Assembly: GCA_032718475.1 (NCBI GenBank)
Contig: JAUCBJ010006039.1
Span: 21,680 to 85,679 of the forward strand
DNA from: Nemertoderma westbladi
Taxonomy: Eukaryota; Xenacoelomorpha; Nemertodermatida; Nemertodermatidae
Direction: 5' to 3'
Length of the DNA: 64,000 nt
In this document: positions 1-11,431 of the stretch, piece by piece
How positions within the stretch are numbered: the stretch's first letter is position 1
Layout: each line of letters begins with the position of its first letter
Translations under genes and position numbers: made by a program
The notes under the pieces: generated by a model
Told to the model about the DNA's origin: nothing
The model's database searches: none
What the model saw: the letters and a program-made list of their open reading frames with translations, nothing else

Positions 1-678
1 ACACCACACTCCTCAGATAATGACAATCTTAGCTCCAATGTAGATCAATGGAGATATTGCCCCAAGAAGTTTAATCCAACGGACATCGCTTCCAGAGGAG
101 CAACTCCTCAAGAACTGACAGATACTATAGACCGGTTAGGTGAACCCGACTTCCTGAGTAAGGAGAATGAATGGCCTCCCCATCTTACTCCGACTGAGAT
201 TAGACCAGCCAAGGGAGCGGAGAAAGTCGAACCTGAAACCCGGACGGGTGGATCGGAGTTATTTGAACCCGGGATAGATCTGTCGGTATTACATGTTGCC
301 AGGGACGACGCCGTGGATCTGGACCTCCCCTCCGCGAGTGGATCCTTCATGAAGATCAGAGAGAGCGATTGGAGCTCTGGAACATCAGACGTCTCGCAGG
401 GACTCTCACCTCTCCTGCAGAGAGCGACGGACCACTATAGCTCCTGGAATCGGCTTTGTGACGCCGTCATACACTTTGAGCGATGTTTCTATCGTCACTA
501 TTCCAGGACGAAGAGGAAACCTGGAATTGTATTCAGGATGCAGCGACTCAATCACCCAGTCGGTCGTTTGTGTTTATCGGAAGGGAATGGAGGACTCTCC
601 GGAAACTGTGGAAGGCAAGATTCTCTTCCCACGACCACCTCCCTAATCCTTCAAACATCTAGGGACTCCATAACGTAA
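1..678 (+). mobile_element. BEL/Pao-like LTR retrotransposon pol fragment
   Basis: An open frame enters from the left edge and stops at 676-678 (225 residues). Residues 17-33 carry WRYCPKKFNPTDIASRG, the motif at the end of the RNase H region of BEL/Pao polyproteins. It is followed by a FLSKENEWP segment (about 51-59) and by YSSWNRL (146-152), which matches the conserved YSSW.RL stretch of the linker before integrase. No integrase zinc finger or DDE core follows. Past about 495 the family-like reading seems to continue in another frame (DEEETWNCIQDA), which suggests a frameshift. I read this as a truncated, decayed copy. The family call rests on motif recognition only. Confidence 0.72.
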
Positions 679-1200
679 CAACATATGGAGTGGGTGTGTG
701 ACTCTATTATTTTATATTATTATTATTATTTTTATATTTATGTATGTATTACTATGTAATTTTATTATAATCGTTTTATTTAATTTAGTAGAATATTATT
801 TAGCGATTATTTTGTAGAATAGTGCAATATATTCGTGTTTATTACGTACGTCATTACTTATATTATATTTAGTGCGACGGCGAAGAGATAATTATTTTTT
901 CTCTTTCCTTACTGTCCGTATTATATTATAAATACGTAACTACAGTAAGATGAAATGTCTGTACTTATTAAAGTACAATAAAGCCACTACTATATTTAAG
1001 TATTATTGGTAGGCAGAGTATTAGGAATGCAAAGTTCAGATCCTCGTGTCTCGGCTAAACCAAGCTCTGGGTAGACCTTGGAAACGACTTGCCTCTTCAC
1101 ACTGACATTGCTTCGTGCGATATTGCTCTCATACCGTATATTAAATAATACATATAGTAGCGTGATGTCCCTTTAACAGTAGCGTATAACGCAAAATAAA
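679..1200. other. AT-rich stretch with no gene seen
   Basis: Low-complexity T-rich DNA (TATTATTATT runs near 710-735) follows the retrotransposon fragment. No LTR boundary or coding signal was recognised. Confidence 0.5.
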
Positions 1201-1521
1201 TCTGTTAAACCCTTTGACCATCTGTAATTCTAGTCGATTAAGATATCGCGGCACCCACCGATATACTTGAAAGACAAATTCTAGAATCAGTGGTTAACGT
1301 CCCCAGACAAGTTCTGGAATAAATCGGTGCCCATCTCAAATATTAATTAGTTAATATTTACAAATCAAATAAGTCAAAATCTGTAAAATTCAGATCCTTC
1401 AGCAATTCTAGTCAATTAAGATATCGTAGCATTTACCGATATTCTTAAAAAGACAATTGTCATAGAATTAAGGATCTTGTGTCCCTAGACATGTTCTAGA
1501 ATCAAAATATGTCCATTTAAT
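1201..1521. repeat. Diverged direct duplication, 178-bp spacing
   Basis: Two diverged copies lie at about 1201-1343 and 1379-1521. They share blocks such as attctagtc.attaagatat (1227 and 1405), an accgatat block, and a ccc.agaca.gttct block. Identity is moderate with small indels, so this is an old tandem duplication of unknown origin. Confidence 0.6.
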
Positions 1522-2328
1522 TATCAAATAATAAAATTTCAGGGAATAAATTTAAATTCATGCCTTCTAATGAGTTTAATAAATTGCCATTTTTACGCAA
1601 TTTATAAAGTTCCCAAAATTCCATTAATTAATAGATCAAGGGAGCGGAGATTTATCTTATTATGCATATGAGTGTGCGAAAGTCTCCCAAACATAGTCAA
1701 TAGCCGATAAAATTCATAAAGTCATGTATAAAACAGAACATTGACTATTAAAGAATACTATTAAATAACATCCCAGATCTGTATGCATTGGAATCACCCT
1801 AATTCTACCGCTAGCTTTGCATAATGTCACCATAGCAACAACCACGCTAGAATTAGAATTGAGTTAAAAGAACAATAGAAAGCTTGTCCCATTGAATAGC
1901 ATAGGGAATAAATAGCGCACTACTAGTATCCAAGGATACATAATAATACAGTGACATTCTGGAAGGCATTGACTAACGGACAAGTGACCCTAGTGTGTGT
2001 AATTGGTGACAAGTTGTGTGTGTGGTACTTGTGAGTTTATAGGCGAATGTTACTACTAAGGTGTGTTTACAGTAGCCAGTCGCAATCGTAAAGTAACCTA
2101 ACTCTCCAAGGAAAACCTGAAGTACATCTAAGACTTTGGGACGGACAGTTGAGTGACTTGTGCCGGTTGTCGTTGTCGTTGTGCGGCTACGTCGTTGGCG
2201 AAAGTACAGCGGCGACACATCGGCGCTGAGGATCTCGTACTGTCCGGGGGTTGATTGGGGTAGGCGGCGACGCCCGCTCGCCTAAATGTGGACTCATTAT
2301 AATATGGATAAACTCACATATAGCAGAT
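1522..2328. other. Non-coding stretch with CpG-rich end
   Basis: Mostly AT-rich sequence with no recognisable gene. The last 170 bases (about 2160-2328) are CpG-rich and open in two + frames, which could be a promoter or first-exon region for the ORF that follows. Confidence 0.3.
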
Positions 2329-2634
2329 ATGACGGAGTTGATAGAAGATGGTCTTAGTATCGGGGAGCGATATACTCTACCTTTACAAGCGTTTGTCGAT
2401 AGCTTGATATGCGGCGACGCTGATCCAACTACTACGGAGGACGATGGTCGTTATATCGAACCGCCAATGTCCCAGGAGCAACTTACGCGTGAATTGGATT
2501 ATAGAAAGTTCACTGCTCGATACACGCATCGTAATGGTACGTATATGGACTTCTTGACCACTGGTCATCCTATCGATTTACATAATACGGACTATGTCGA
2601 CTATATATCCTGCCCAGCGGAGTCGGAACCATAA
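2329..2634 (+). CDS. Hypothetical 101-residue acidic protein
   Basis: The ORF starts at an ATG with G at -3 (2329) and ends in TAA at 2632-2634. The frame is open further upstream to 2251, but the 2329 ATG has the better context. The product begins MTELIEDGLSIGERY and is rich in Asp/Glu (DADPTTTEDDGRY) and Tyr/Thr, with no signal peptide or membrane segment. I recognise no domain. Codon use looks protein-like rather than random, and other coding-like segments follow on the same strand at 2838-3053 and 3399-3614. It could be an exon of a longer gene, a retroelement gag-type remnant, or a chance ORF. Confidence 0.35.
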   Translation: MTELIEDGLSIGERYTLPLQAFVDSLICGDADPTTTEDDGRYIEPPMSQEQLTRELDYRKFTARYTHRNGTYMDFLTTGHPIDLHNTDYVDYISCPAESEP

Positions 2635-2837
2635 ACTGAAATTCGAATGCGAAAATTCTATTCGAAATCGACTCGAAAGAAAAGACACTAAAGAAACAAA
2701 TAAACGCGGTAACTCCAACGTATATTTAGAATTCTTGATAGAAGCATTGTAACAACAAATAAATATCACCCGCGTTTTCCCTACCAGACGTGCGTCTTTG
2801 GTATTATTACGAAAAATGCCCTAGATCCAGCCCATAA

Positions 2838-3053
2838 ACGGAAAGACATAAACATCCACGTAAACCGAAACTTGTTGACGTATCACCTATGCTCACTCGG
2901 CTCGAACGATCCTGGAGTAAACCTACGATCAGAGTCCCGGAATACTCGGTCAAACCTCCTCATTCCTTAGTTGGACCTCAGACCTGCGATCTTGGTGGTG
3001 TCGCGGATCCTCGCGGACTGTATTCACTGTTCAAAGATCTAGTGCTACCCTAA
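2838..3053 (+). pseudogene. Coding-like open segment, 71 codons, no clear start
   Basis: The frame is open between a stop at 2835-2837 and TAA at 3051-3053. It reads as a plausible protein: a basic start (RHKHPRKPKL), then VSPMLTRLERSW and LGGVADPRGLYSLF. There is no initiating ATG at the left end, so it must be an internal exon or a decayed reading frame. No family is recognised. Confidence 0.28.
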
Positions 3054-3398
3054 CAATTAATCGGTAACACTCCGACAGTGATTTCTAGCTAGCCGCCCAT
3101 CTTACCTAGCCGGATTGTGACGCGGACACCTAATATCACTACCCAACCGTATGGTCGTCCACGTTTAACGCGATACAACCCCTCATCAAGGTGAAGGAGA
3201 GCGTTGTACGAAACGAGTTAAACGCTATTTTATAAAGATCAAAAAGGAAACCTGCGTTTGTTCAGATAAACGTAAGTTATAACAGTGAGTCCAATCGATA
3301 CCCGAATTGGCCTTATCTCAATTCGATTGGGAACTCCAGAATCTCTAAGAAGTTATCGAACTTGGACAATCCTATTCTCTGCGAGAGTTTTTGGATGA

Positions 3399-3614
3399 AC
3401 GTATCCAGCTACGAGCGGAGGAAAATCAGCTCGAGGAGAAGCATATCGAAACGGCAGATACCTCGACCACAATCCTACACCTTCTGATGCAATCATATTG
3501 CACCCTTCACCCAGGAGTTATGGCCCTCCTAGTAAAGTGGCTCCCCCCAAAGAGAAAAGGACTCTTGCTAATCTTAAGAAACTGCGTAAACGCCGTCCGC
3601 GCAAGAAAGACTAA
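3399..3614 (+). pseudogene. Coding-like segment with basic tail
   Basis: The frame opens after a stop at 3396-3398 and ends in TAA at 3612-3614. It contains RYLDHNPTPSDAIILHP and ends in a strongly basic LKKLRKRRPRKKD resembling a nuclear-localisation or nucleic-acid-binding tail. A competing frame across the same bases (3349-3744) reads SLREFLDERIQLRAEE and is also protein-like, so the true frame is undecided. A consensus donor GTAAGT sits upstream at about 3271. This may be part of a spliced gene or a decayed retroelement. Confidence 0.28.
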
Positions 3615-4908
3615 CTGTTTAGAGTATCTTTGTGTTTTAGAAACTGTGATTTTTATATTTTATAGACTGAAAATCCCATTTTCTGGGAGCGGTGTAAAAG
3701 CCTTTGCTGAATTGCCCCGTTATTTTTATTATCTTTTACATTAAAATACTCTGTAGTTGATTTAATAAGTGTAAGAGACCGTATTATTACTGTATCGGTG
3801 TTTTTAGAGGATCTAAGACTTATTTCCTCCGTATGTGTACTGTGAAAGGTATATTTTATGATTCTATGGCAATTCGTGACGCAAAGGAGTGATAGCTACT
3901 CTTGAACAGTAGTTACTATGACTACGGTTAACAGCTGACATTCATACGTGTTGATTTCCTTTGTTCTACGGCGTCTCTTAGTTCAGTCAGCCAATGAGAG
4001 CGTTTTGTGGCTCCTTGTACAGAGAATTTCCGAGAAATGACGAAATGCCTATGTGCAGTGTTTATCATTCAGTCTTGAGCCAAAGAAAGAACGGCTTAGA
4101 AGTATTTTGTGCTGTACTGCTTTTTAGTCGTACACTAGTAGGTTTAATTATAAAGGGCATATATCCTTTAACGCAACTGACTACGGACCATGCACATGCC
4201 TATATCTCATTGCTGACATACCGGTACTGATTTGTTGTTTTATACTGCTATTTGCTGTCAGTTCTTCATAATATGGTTGATGAATAATTATATTTGGAAT
4301 AACGATAAATAACCCCGCAACCCAATATTCTTGATATACCGAAGGTAAGAGAGAAAGGTTACCAATAACGATTGTGACTTATGTTAAAGTGGTTTGAAGT
4401 GAATCTAATGTTATTTGATAGACCCTACATGAGTCAGCCTGTGTTCCTTTTATATATGACTAAAATCAGTGAAGATTGGCAGATTAGTGTGCAGTATTGT
4501 GCAGCATTGTGTATGAGTGAGTCTGTTAAAGAAGCAATTCCTAAAGAATGCGCCATATATGTGGATTATAATTAAGCCATATCGTTGTGAGTAGTTTAAG
4601 TCATAACTCTGTTTATGTAGATAAAGCGCCACGTCCTAAAGGAACTGTTAATATTACCGAAGGTGAATAATATTGTCAGAGATTATATAATACTGTCAGT
4701 CGAATAATACATTAGGCTTACATAGCAATAAAAATTAAACCGTCGAACCCAATCTCCCGGGAATATCCAGCGGGTGAATGGTCGCGCACGGATTGGTTTC
4801 GACTAGTGTAGTGAATCAAATACTTGTCATAGACTAAAAAGCGATTTATTATCTAGAAGACATTCTAATTTGGCGGGTTAAACTGCCAAAGGTCTGAAAG
4901 CGCGAACA
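3615..4908. other. No gene seen
   Basis: AT-rich sequence with short ORFs of no recognisable character. The only structure noted is an imperfect 13-base inverted repeat (4742-4754 and 4791-4803, gtcgaacccaatc against gattggtttcgac) around a GC-rich 36-base loop. Confidence 0.4.
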
Positions 4909-6867
4909 GGGGCCCTTTCGATTACATGTAATACACAGTTTTATATTGGGGCCCTTTCGATTACATATAATCTACAGTTTTATATTGGGGCCCTTTCGAT
5001 TACATGTAATACACAGTTTTATATTGGGGCCCTTTCGATTACATATCATCTACAGTTTTATATTGGGTCCCTTTCGATTACATATAATCTACAGTTTTAT
5101 ATTGGGGCCCTTTCGATTACATATAATCTACAGTTTTATATTGGGGCCCTTTCGATTACATATAATCGACAGTTTTATATTGGGGCCCTTTCGATTACAT
5201 ATAATCTACAGTTTTATATTGGGGCCCTTTCGATTACATGTAATACACAGTTTTATATTGGGGCCCTTTCGATTACATGTAATACACAGTTTTATATTGG
5301 GGCCCTTTCGATTACATGTAATACACAGTTTTATATTGGGGCCCTTTCGATTACATATAATCTACAGTTTTATATTGGGGCCCTTTCGATTACATATAAT
5401 CTACAGTTTTATATTGGGGCCCTTTCGATTACATATAATCTACAGTTTTATATTGGGGCCCTTTCGATTACATGTAATGCACAGTTTTATATTGGGGCCT
5501 CTTCGATTACATGTAATACACAGTTTTATATTGGGGCCCTTTCGATTACATGTAATACACAGTTTTATATTGGGGCCCTTTCGATTACATATAATCTACA
5601 GTTTTATATTGGGGCCCTTTCGATTACATATAATCTACAGTTTTATATTGGGGCCCTTTCGATTACATATAATCTACAGTTTTATATTGGGGCCCTTTCG
5701 ATTACATATAATCTACAGTTTTATATTGGGGCCCTTTCGATTACATGTAATACACAGTTTTATATTGGGGCCTCTTCGATTACATGTAATACACAGTTTT
5801 ATATTGGGGCCCTTTCGATTACATGTAATACACAGTTTTATATTGGGGCCCTTTCGATTACATATAATCTACAGTTTTATATTGGGGCCCTTTCGATTAC
5901 ATATAATCTACAGTTTTATATTGGGGCCCTTTCGATTACATGTAATACACAGTTTTATATTGGGGCCTCTTCGATTACATGTAATACACACTTTTATATT
6001 GGGGCCCTTTCGATTACATGTAATACACAGTTTTATATTGGGGCCCTTTCGATTACATATAATCTACAGTTTTATATTGGGGCCCTTTCGATTACATATA
6101 ATCTACAGTTTTATATTGGGGCCCTTTCGATTACATATAATCTACAGTTTTATATTGGGGCCCTTTCGATTACATATAATCTACAGTTTTATATTGGGGC
6201 CCTTTCGATTACATATAATCTACAGTTTTATATCGGGGCCCTTTCGATTACATATAATCTACAGTTTTATATTGGGGCCCTTTCGATTACATGTAATACA
6301 GTTTTATATTGGGGCCCTTTCGATTACATGTAATACACAGTTTTATATTGGGGCCCTTTCGATTACATGTAATACACAGTTTTATATTGGGGCCCTTTCG
6401 ATTACATGTAATACACAGTTTTATATTGGGGCCCTTTCGATTACATGTAATACACAGTTTTATATCGGGGCCCTTTCGATTACATATAATCTACAGTTTT
6501 ATATTGGGGCCCTTTCGATTACATATAATCTACAGTTTTATATTGGGGCCCTTTCGATTACATATAATCTACAGTTTTATATTGGGGCCCTTTCGATTAC
6601 ATATAATCTACAGTTTTATATTGGGGCCCTTTCGATTACATGTAATACACAGTTTTATATTGGGGCCCTTTCGATTACATGTAATCTACAGTTTTATATT
6701 GGGGCCCTTTCGATTACATGTAATCTACAGTTTTATATTGGGGCCCTTTCGATTACATGTAATACACAGTTTTATATTGGGGCCCTTTCGATTACATGTA
6801 ATACACAGTTTTATATTGGGGCCCTTTCGATTACATATAATCTACAGTTTTATATTGGGGCCCTTTT
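4909..6867. repeat. 39-bp tandem array, about 50 units
   Basis: The unit runs from ggggccctttcg to ttttatatt. Two subtypes alternate: one with tacatgtaatacacag and one with tacatataatctacag. A third variant, ggggcctcttcg, occurs at 5494, 5767 and 5962, that is 7 and 5 units apart. Because 39 is divisible by 3 and the unit lacks stops in two frames, a spurious 649-residue ORF results. A 2-base deletion near 6297 shifts the frame without closing it, which argues against coding. Confidence 0.95.
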
Positions 6868-8308
6868 GACACATGAAATTGACATCTTACAGTAGATCAA
6901 CAACACAGAAAAGTCCTTCGTAGTCTTATAGGTTGCCAACTATTTCAGCAATGACGCACTCTAAACAAATGTGTTACTAAACAAATCAACTATGAACCGC
7001 TCTGCACTTCGCGTATATGCCGTATGTATCGAATTTATTCCTAACATACAGTAACATTGCAAACATGGAAACATGTCTGAGTGAGTCTCCTACAGTACGT
7101 AATGTTAACAATAAGCGCTTCGTAGGTCTATCATCTGCACATGAGTCTGAACACGAACTTTCCCAATCCCAACCCTTTAATCGATGGCCACAATCTAATT
7201 TAGGATAATAACCTTCCTTAGCCTACTACAGGAGGTGAGGAATTGTAAATCGATAATAATCAAATCATATAATCTAAAATTAAACTGTCGATAATCAACA
7301 TTAATTAATGTTAAACGGTTGTTGGCGTTAGGCTTACAGAAAAGACGACAGCTATTAATTTGATATATTAATATTGTAATAAAAACAAATATAATTAACA
7401 CGATGTATATTAGACGTCTCAATGTGAATTGTCTCCAAAATGAACAGCGAGAAAAGTGAATATATGAGATACACAGTAACTGACTGCACATTGTAAGTTG
7501 CAATGGGATAGGATTGTTAGCTGGCCAACCCTGTTTGAATTGTAAATGAGAGCCTCTGTTGTTTAATTATATGAATCTGTGATTGGAGCGCTTTATGCAC
7601 TCAATGGCTGCGAGAATGTAGCAATACATCATCGGTGTTTCATTGATACCTTGAGTTTTGTTACCCCCTACAGTATGGCTGCCGCCCTACAGGCGCTCAT
7701 TTGAAGCTTTCATCCTAAACATAGAAATAGTGATGTAAAGTTTAGACGCCCTTCCTGGTTGTACCCCTAAACATTTATCCGATAAAACATGGTCGGATGT
7801 TGTGAACTGATTTATGGACTTGTCGACTACACGCGTTCTTAATAATATACTATCAGTTCAATGGCCATCTATTATCTTTATCGAAGTATCTTTATATGTA
7901 AATTCAACCCATTTTATCTGAAATTATTTAAATGTTATTAATTGTATGGACTGCATTCCGTTCAACCAGCGTCTACCTACATACATAGAGTACTTTATTT
8001 TATGAAAATAAATGTAAGCGAAGTAAAGTTAAAAAGATACCGGTAAATGGGAAACTGTAGGAAATAGTATGTCAGTTATATCCGCGTTGTTTCTTCGTTA
8101 TGTACAAGGATCGTAAACGTTGAATTTGTGCCTTTTTCACATTTTGACGTAACAATTTTTTCTTGTACGCAGCAAACCCAAACCTCGCCCGCGAGAAGCT
8201 TCGCCCGCGTCCAATCTTCGCCCGCAGAAATCTTCGCCGTTAAATGATATTGTATAAAGTTGTTCAGAAATTGAAAAGATGAGAAAGCGCTCCTACGGGG
8301 GTTGAACC
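6868..8308. other. No gene seen
   Basis: Mixed AT-rich DNA. Between 8180 and 8240 a short motif around cttcgcccgc repeats about four times. No ORF in the stretch has recognisable protein character. Confidence 0.4.
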
Positions 8309-8361
8309 TAGCGCTATACGTACACTACGTTTCGGCCTATCAAGCCTATTCAGTAGCGCTA
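8309..8361 (-). ncRNA. Hammerhead-ribozyme-shaped sequence, probably inactive
   Basis: Read on the minus strand, TAGCGCTA (stem I) is followed by CTGAATA, a GGC/GCC stem II with a 7-base loop, then GAA, a perfect 5-bp stem III (ACGTA / TACGT, loop GTG), the cleavage-type triplet GTA, and TAGCGCTA, which closes an 8-bp stem I. This is the complete hammerhead topology with all three stems. The core CUGANGA box reads CUGAAUA, so the conserved G8 is U, which should impair cleavage. Such ribozymes are known from Penelope-like elements, retrozymes and some SINEs. A GGTTCAACC B-box-like motif abuts it (8297-8308). Confidence 0.5.
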
Positions 8362-11300
8362 ATCTAAAGTGTTAACAAGGTTAAGTAGTAATCTCAATAA
8401 ATAGGACCCAGCAGGTGGGCGGAGTGGAACTACTGTGATTGGTTCTTGTTCTTGACTAACGTTGGTAAGAACTAGCAGTAAATCTTAGATTAGCTTTTTT
8501 CAGTTCACATGTTTATAATCATACTGTAAACACAAAATGATTCAATTATTCCTTTTTGCAGTATACCGGATGGGTGCTAGCGAGGTAGGCCTAGCAGGTC
8601 TTTAGTCTGTCACCCTACACGGCTACACGTTGGGTCTTTACTCTATCATGTGCGTAGTGCGTGCATCTATATGATGCAGACCATCCCGAGCCCGTGAACA
8701 TGAACTGAATAGGCTATCTCGAGGCTGATTTTTTACACATTTACTTGATACTTGCATGAATGCGTATTTGATGTAAAATTTCGTTATTCTGCAGTTGTTT
8801 TGTTATCGGCCAAATTACTGGTCAGCAAGCAGGAAATTATAACAGCAGTTGCATCATCGTACCCACTCTATTCTAACTGACACTTTGCAGAAGAAATTCT
8901 ACCTGACTATAGGCTGCGTGTTGGGAGGACGCCGACTAGTTTGCGGTTCTTCAGTCTGCCACTAGGAGGCGAAATGTCTGAAGTGAAAATCTTATCCTAT
9001 TTTGTTATTAATAATGATTTTTAGCTGATACTTAGGTCCTTTACACAATAAGTTTATAATGTTTTTTTTGCTGATACCAAGCAGAGTATACTACACCGTA
9101 GTCAGTGCCGGATTAACCTTAAGGCATCTAAGGGCCTTAGGGCCAGCGGAAAATACGGGCCATTTTTTCTCAGCGAGTCATTACTGTGAAAAAAAATATT
9201 TTTATCTGAAAAGTCCACATTTTTTCTCACTAAAATTTCTAGAAAACAGAGCAAGAAAGTGTATCTTTCGACTACTTTCTATCCCTAAATTTGTGATAGA
9301 AAGTGCAAAATTCTAGCTCAGTCGACCAACAGGTGCTGTGTTATTAGTTCGAGACCTGATGGCAGGAAAATGCTAATTACTGAACTATGAACATTGGAGA
9401 ATTTAATTTTATTTATTCGTGGGGAATTAATTGTAGTTATACTCTTAAACTTTATAGAACAACCAAATAATGACGTGGTGACATGGAAATACTGTACATA
9501 GTAAATGTATGGCGTGGAGATATGGTAGTGCGAAATTAATTTTTTTTACCGGAAACGAGTTTTATAAATATAGGCCCTAATAGATAAAAAAAAATGATAA
9601 AATAGTTGTTGATAAAAAAAAAAACGTGTCAAAAATAACTTCTTGTCACTACTGTAATTTAATTTAACCGAAATTCAGATGTTCTGCCCTCGTGTATTGC
9701 ATTTTGCATTATTGCATTCGATGGCATTTTAGGTGCAATTCCTGCAAAACCGAAAACTCTCGGACAGCATAATTTAATTTGGTAAATTAAAATTAGTGAC
9801 AAAAAGTGCTCATTTCCGAGACTGTTCTCTATCGAAGAACATTACTTTCTCAGCAAGTCCAAATATAGATCAGAAATATTATATCTTTGCACTAAGCCCC
9901 ACACTTTTGGTGTGTTATATTTCCAAGCAAGTCCTGTAATGATAAGTATACAGTATACCCTGCGAAACCTACCCTACTGTACAGCAAATAAATAATACAT
10001 TCCCACGATCCGATCAAAATTGCTAAATGCTTAAGGGGGCCAACAATAACCCCCGCAGAAATGAAATTTACGAAAATTTACACAATTTTTTGTAGTTTGA
10101 TAGAAGGGCTTTCATAAGGTGATAACGGTTTTCAACATTGAATTATTTTTGACCTCAAAACTGCTCTTTTCAACAACATAATAATATTGCGGATATTTAT
10201 GACTCTCTGTATAACACAACCTTTTTATCAGTTTGTCGATTTTGACTTTTTTCCTCACTAAATTCCCTACTACTTTTTTATTTTTTACTCAATTTCCATC
10301 AAACCTATACCAAAATGTTCAGCAGCTTTAGGACTACAATCGTTGGTTTTGTAAAACATGGCTGGCCGTTTGAATCTTCTAGAACCGATTTTGTAACTGC
10401 TACACTTTGTCTATCACAAAATATTTGATTCCCAAAATATAGCCCGGAAATACTAAAACCCCCATAAATTTTTCAAAAACAATAATTTTGTGCTAAAATT
10501 TTCATAGAAGATGGCCTACATATCTAGGTCCATTTTAGCAAAGTCTTGGACCAAGAACTTCAATGCAGGTGGTATTACAGATCCTTAAACATGAGCTAAT
10601 TTACATATACTGTAATTGTCTCAAAATTTATACAAATTTTGAAAAAAACCGACCTGTTCAAAAAGTGCCATATTTTTCGAAGAAACGGTTTATATCAGTT
10701 TTCATAGTATATAAAAGATAACAGATCATTGTGTTAAAGTTTCAGAATAGTAGCTTCGCCACAAAGGAGGTTAAAACTTTGTTTTCTCCATAGAGGCAGC
10801 ATAGAGGAAAGTTTAACGTCGGTTGTGGCGATTTTATCATCAAATTATTTGAACTGACCCAAACTGGACCTACAGTGTATAGTATTATACTGAGAAACTG
10901 AAAGTACTTTGTACCGGTAGCGGTACCCATCTGTACCTCCTGGTACCATCGTATGTATATCAGCACATCTAGGCAGCTAGGCATGCTGACATGCAGGACA
11001 TAAATTCAGGTTTTACTTAATTAATAAATTAATTAAACATTTAAGTCAAATATTTTCTTTCCGTTTTTCTTCACAATCTTCGTAAATTGTATTTCCAGAT
11101 CTTTTCGCCACACTGCCACACAGCCACACCGTTGTTGTGATATGAATAAGTCCGATATAACTCCGTACTGCCTACTTCCCCATTTGGGTAGGTACGTTTG
11201 CGTTTGGCTGTTTGGATCCGTTTGGGTAGGGTACCGTTGGGGTTTTTAGTCCTACCGCCATATATTAAGATCGGAAATGTCGTAATGTAGCCGGTAGTGT

Positions 11301-11431
11301 AGCAGTGTAGCCTACAGCAGTACATTACAGTACAGCTACTGCCTGACTGCTGTACTGAGCTAAGTGCATAGGCAGATAGGTACTGGTACTACTGGTACAC
11401 TGGTACAGGCTCCTGGGCTTATGTATTTACC
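8362..11431. other. No gene seen; possible transposon debris
   Basis: AT-rich DNA with homopolymer A and T runs. A CAGTGCCGGATTAACC string near 9099 resembles a hAT-type terminus but has no partner. Around 10030-10740 the sequence has the texture of a degraded DNA transposon, starting TTAAGGGGGCC at 10030, but no second end was found. Short palindromes TAGGCCTA and TACCGGTA become frequent after about 10900. Confidence 0.35.

Noticed and set aside
4946-6895. 649-residue ORF with a 13-residue repeat
   Set aside because: It is a by-product of the 39-bp array: the period is divisible by 3 and a 2-base deletion near 6297 changes the frame without effect on openness.
9099-9160. hAT-type terminus CAGTGCCGG
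   Set aside because: No matching inverted end or target duplication was found nearby, so it cannot be called an element.
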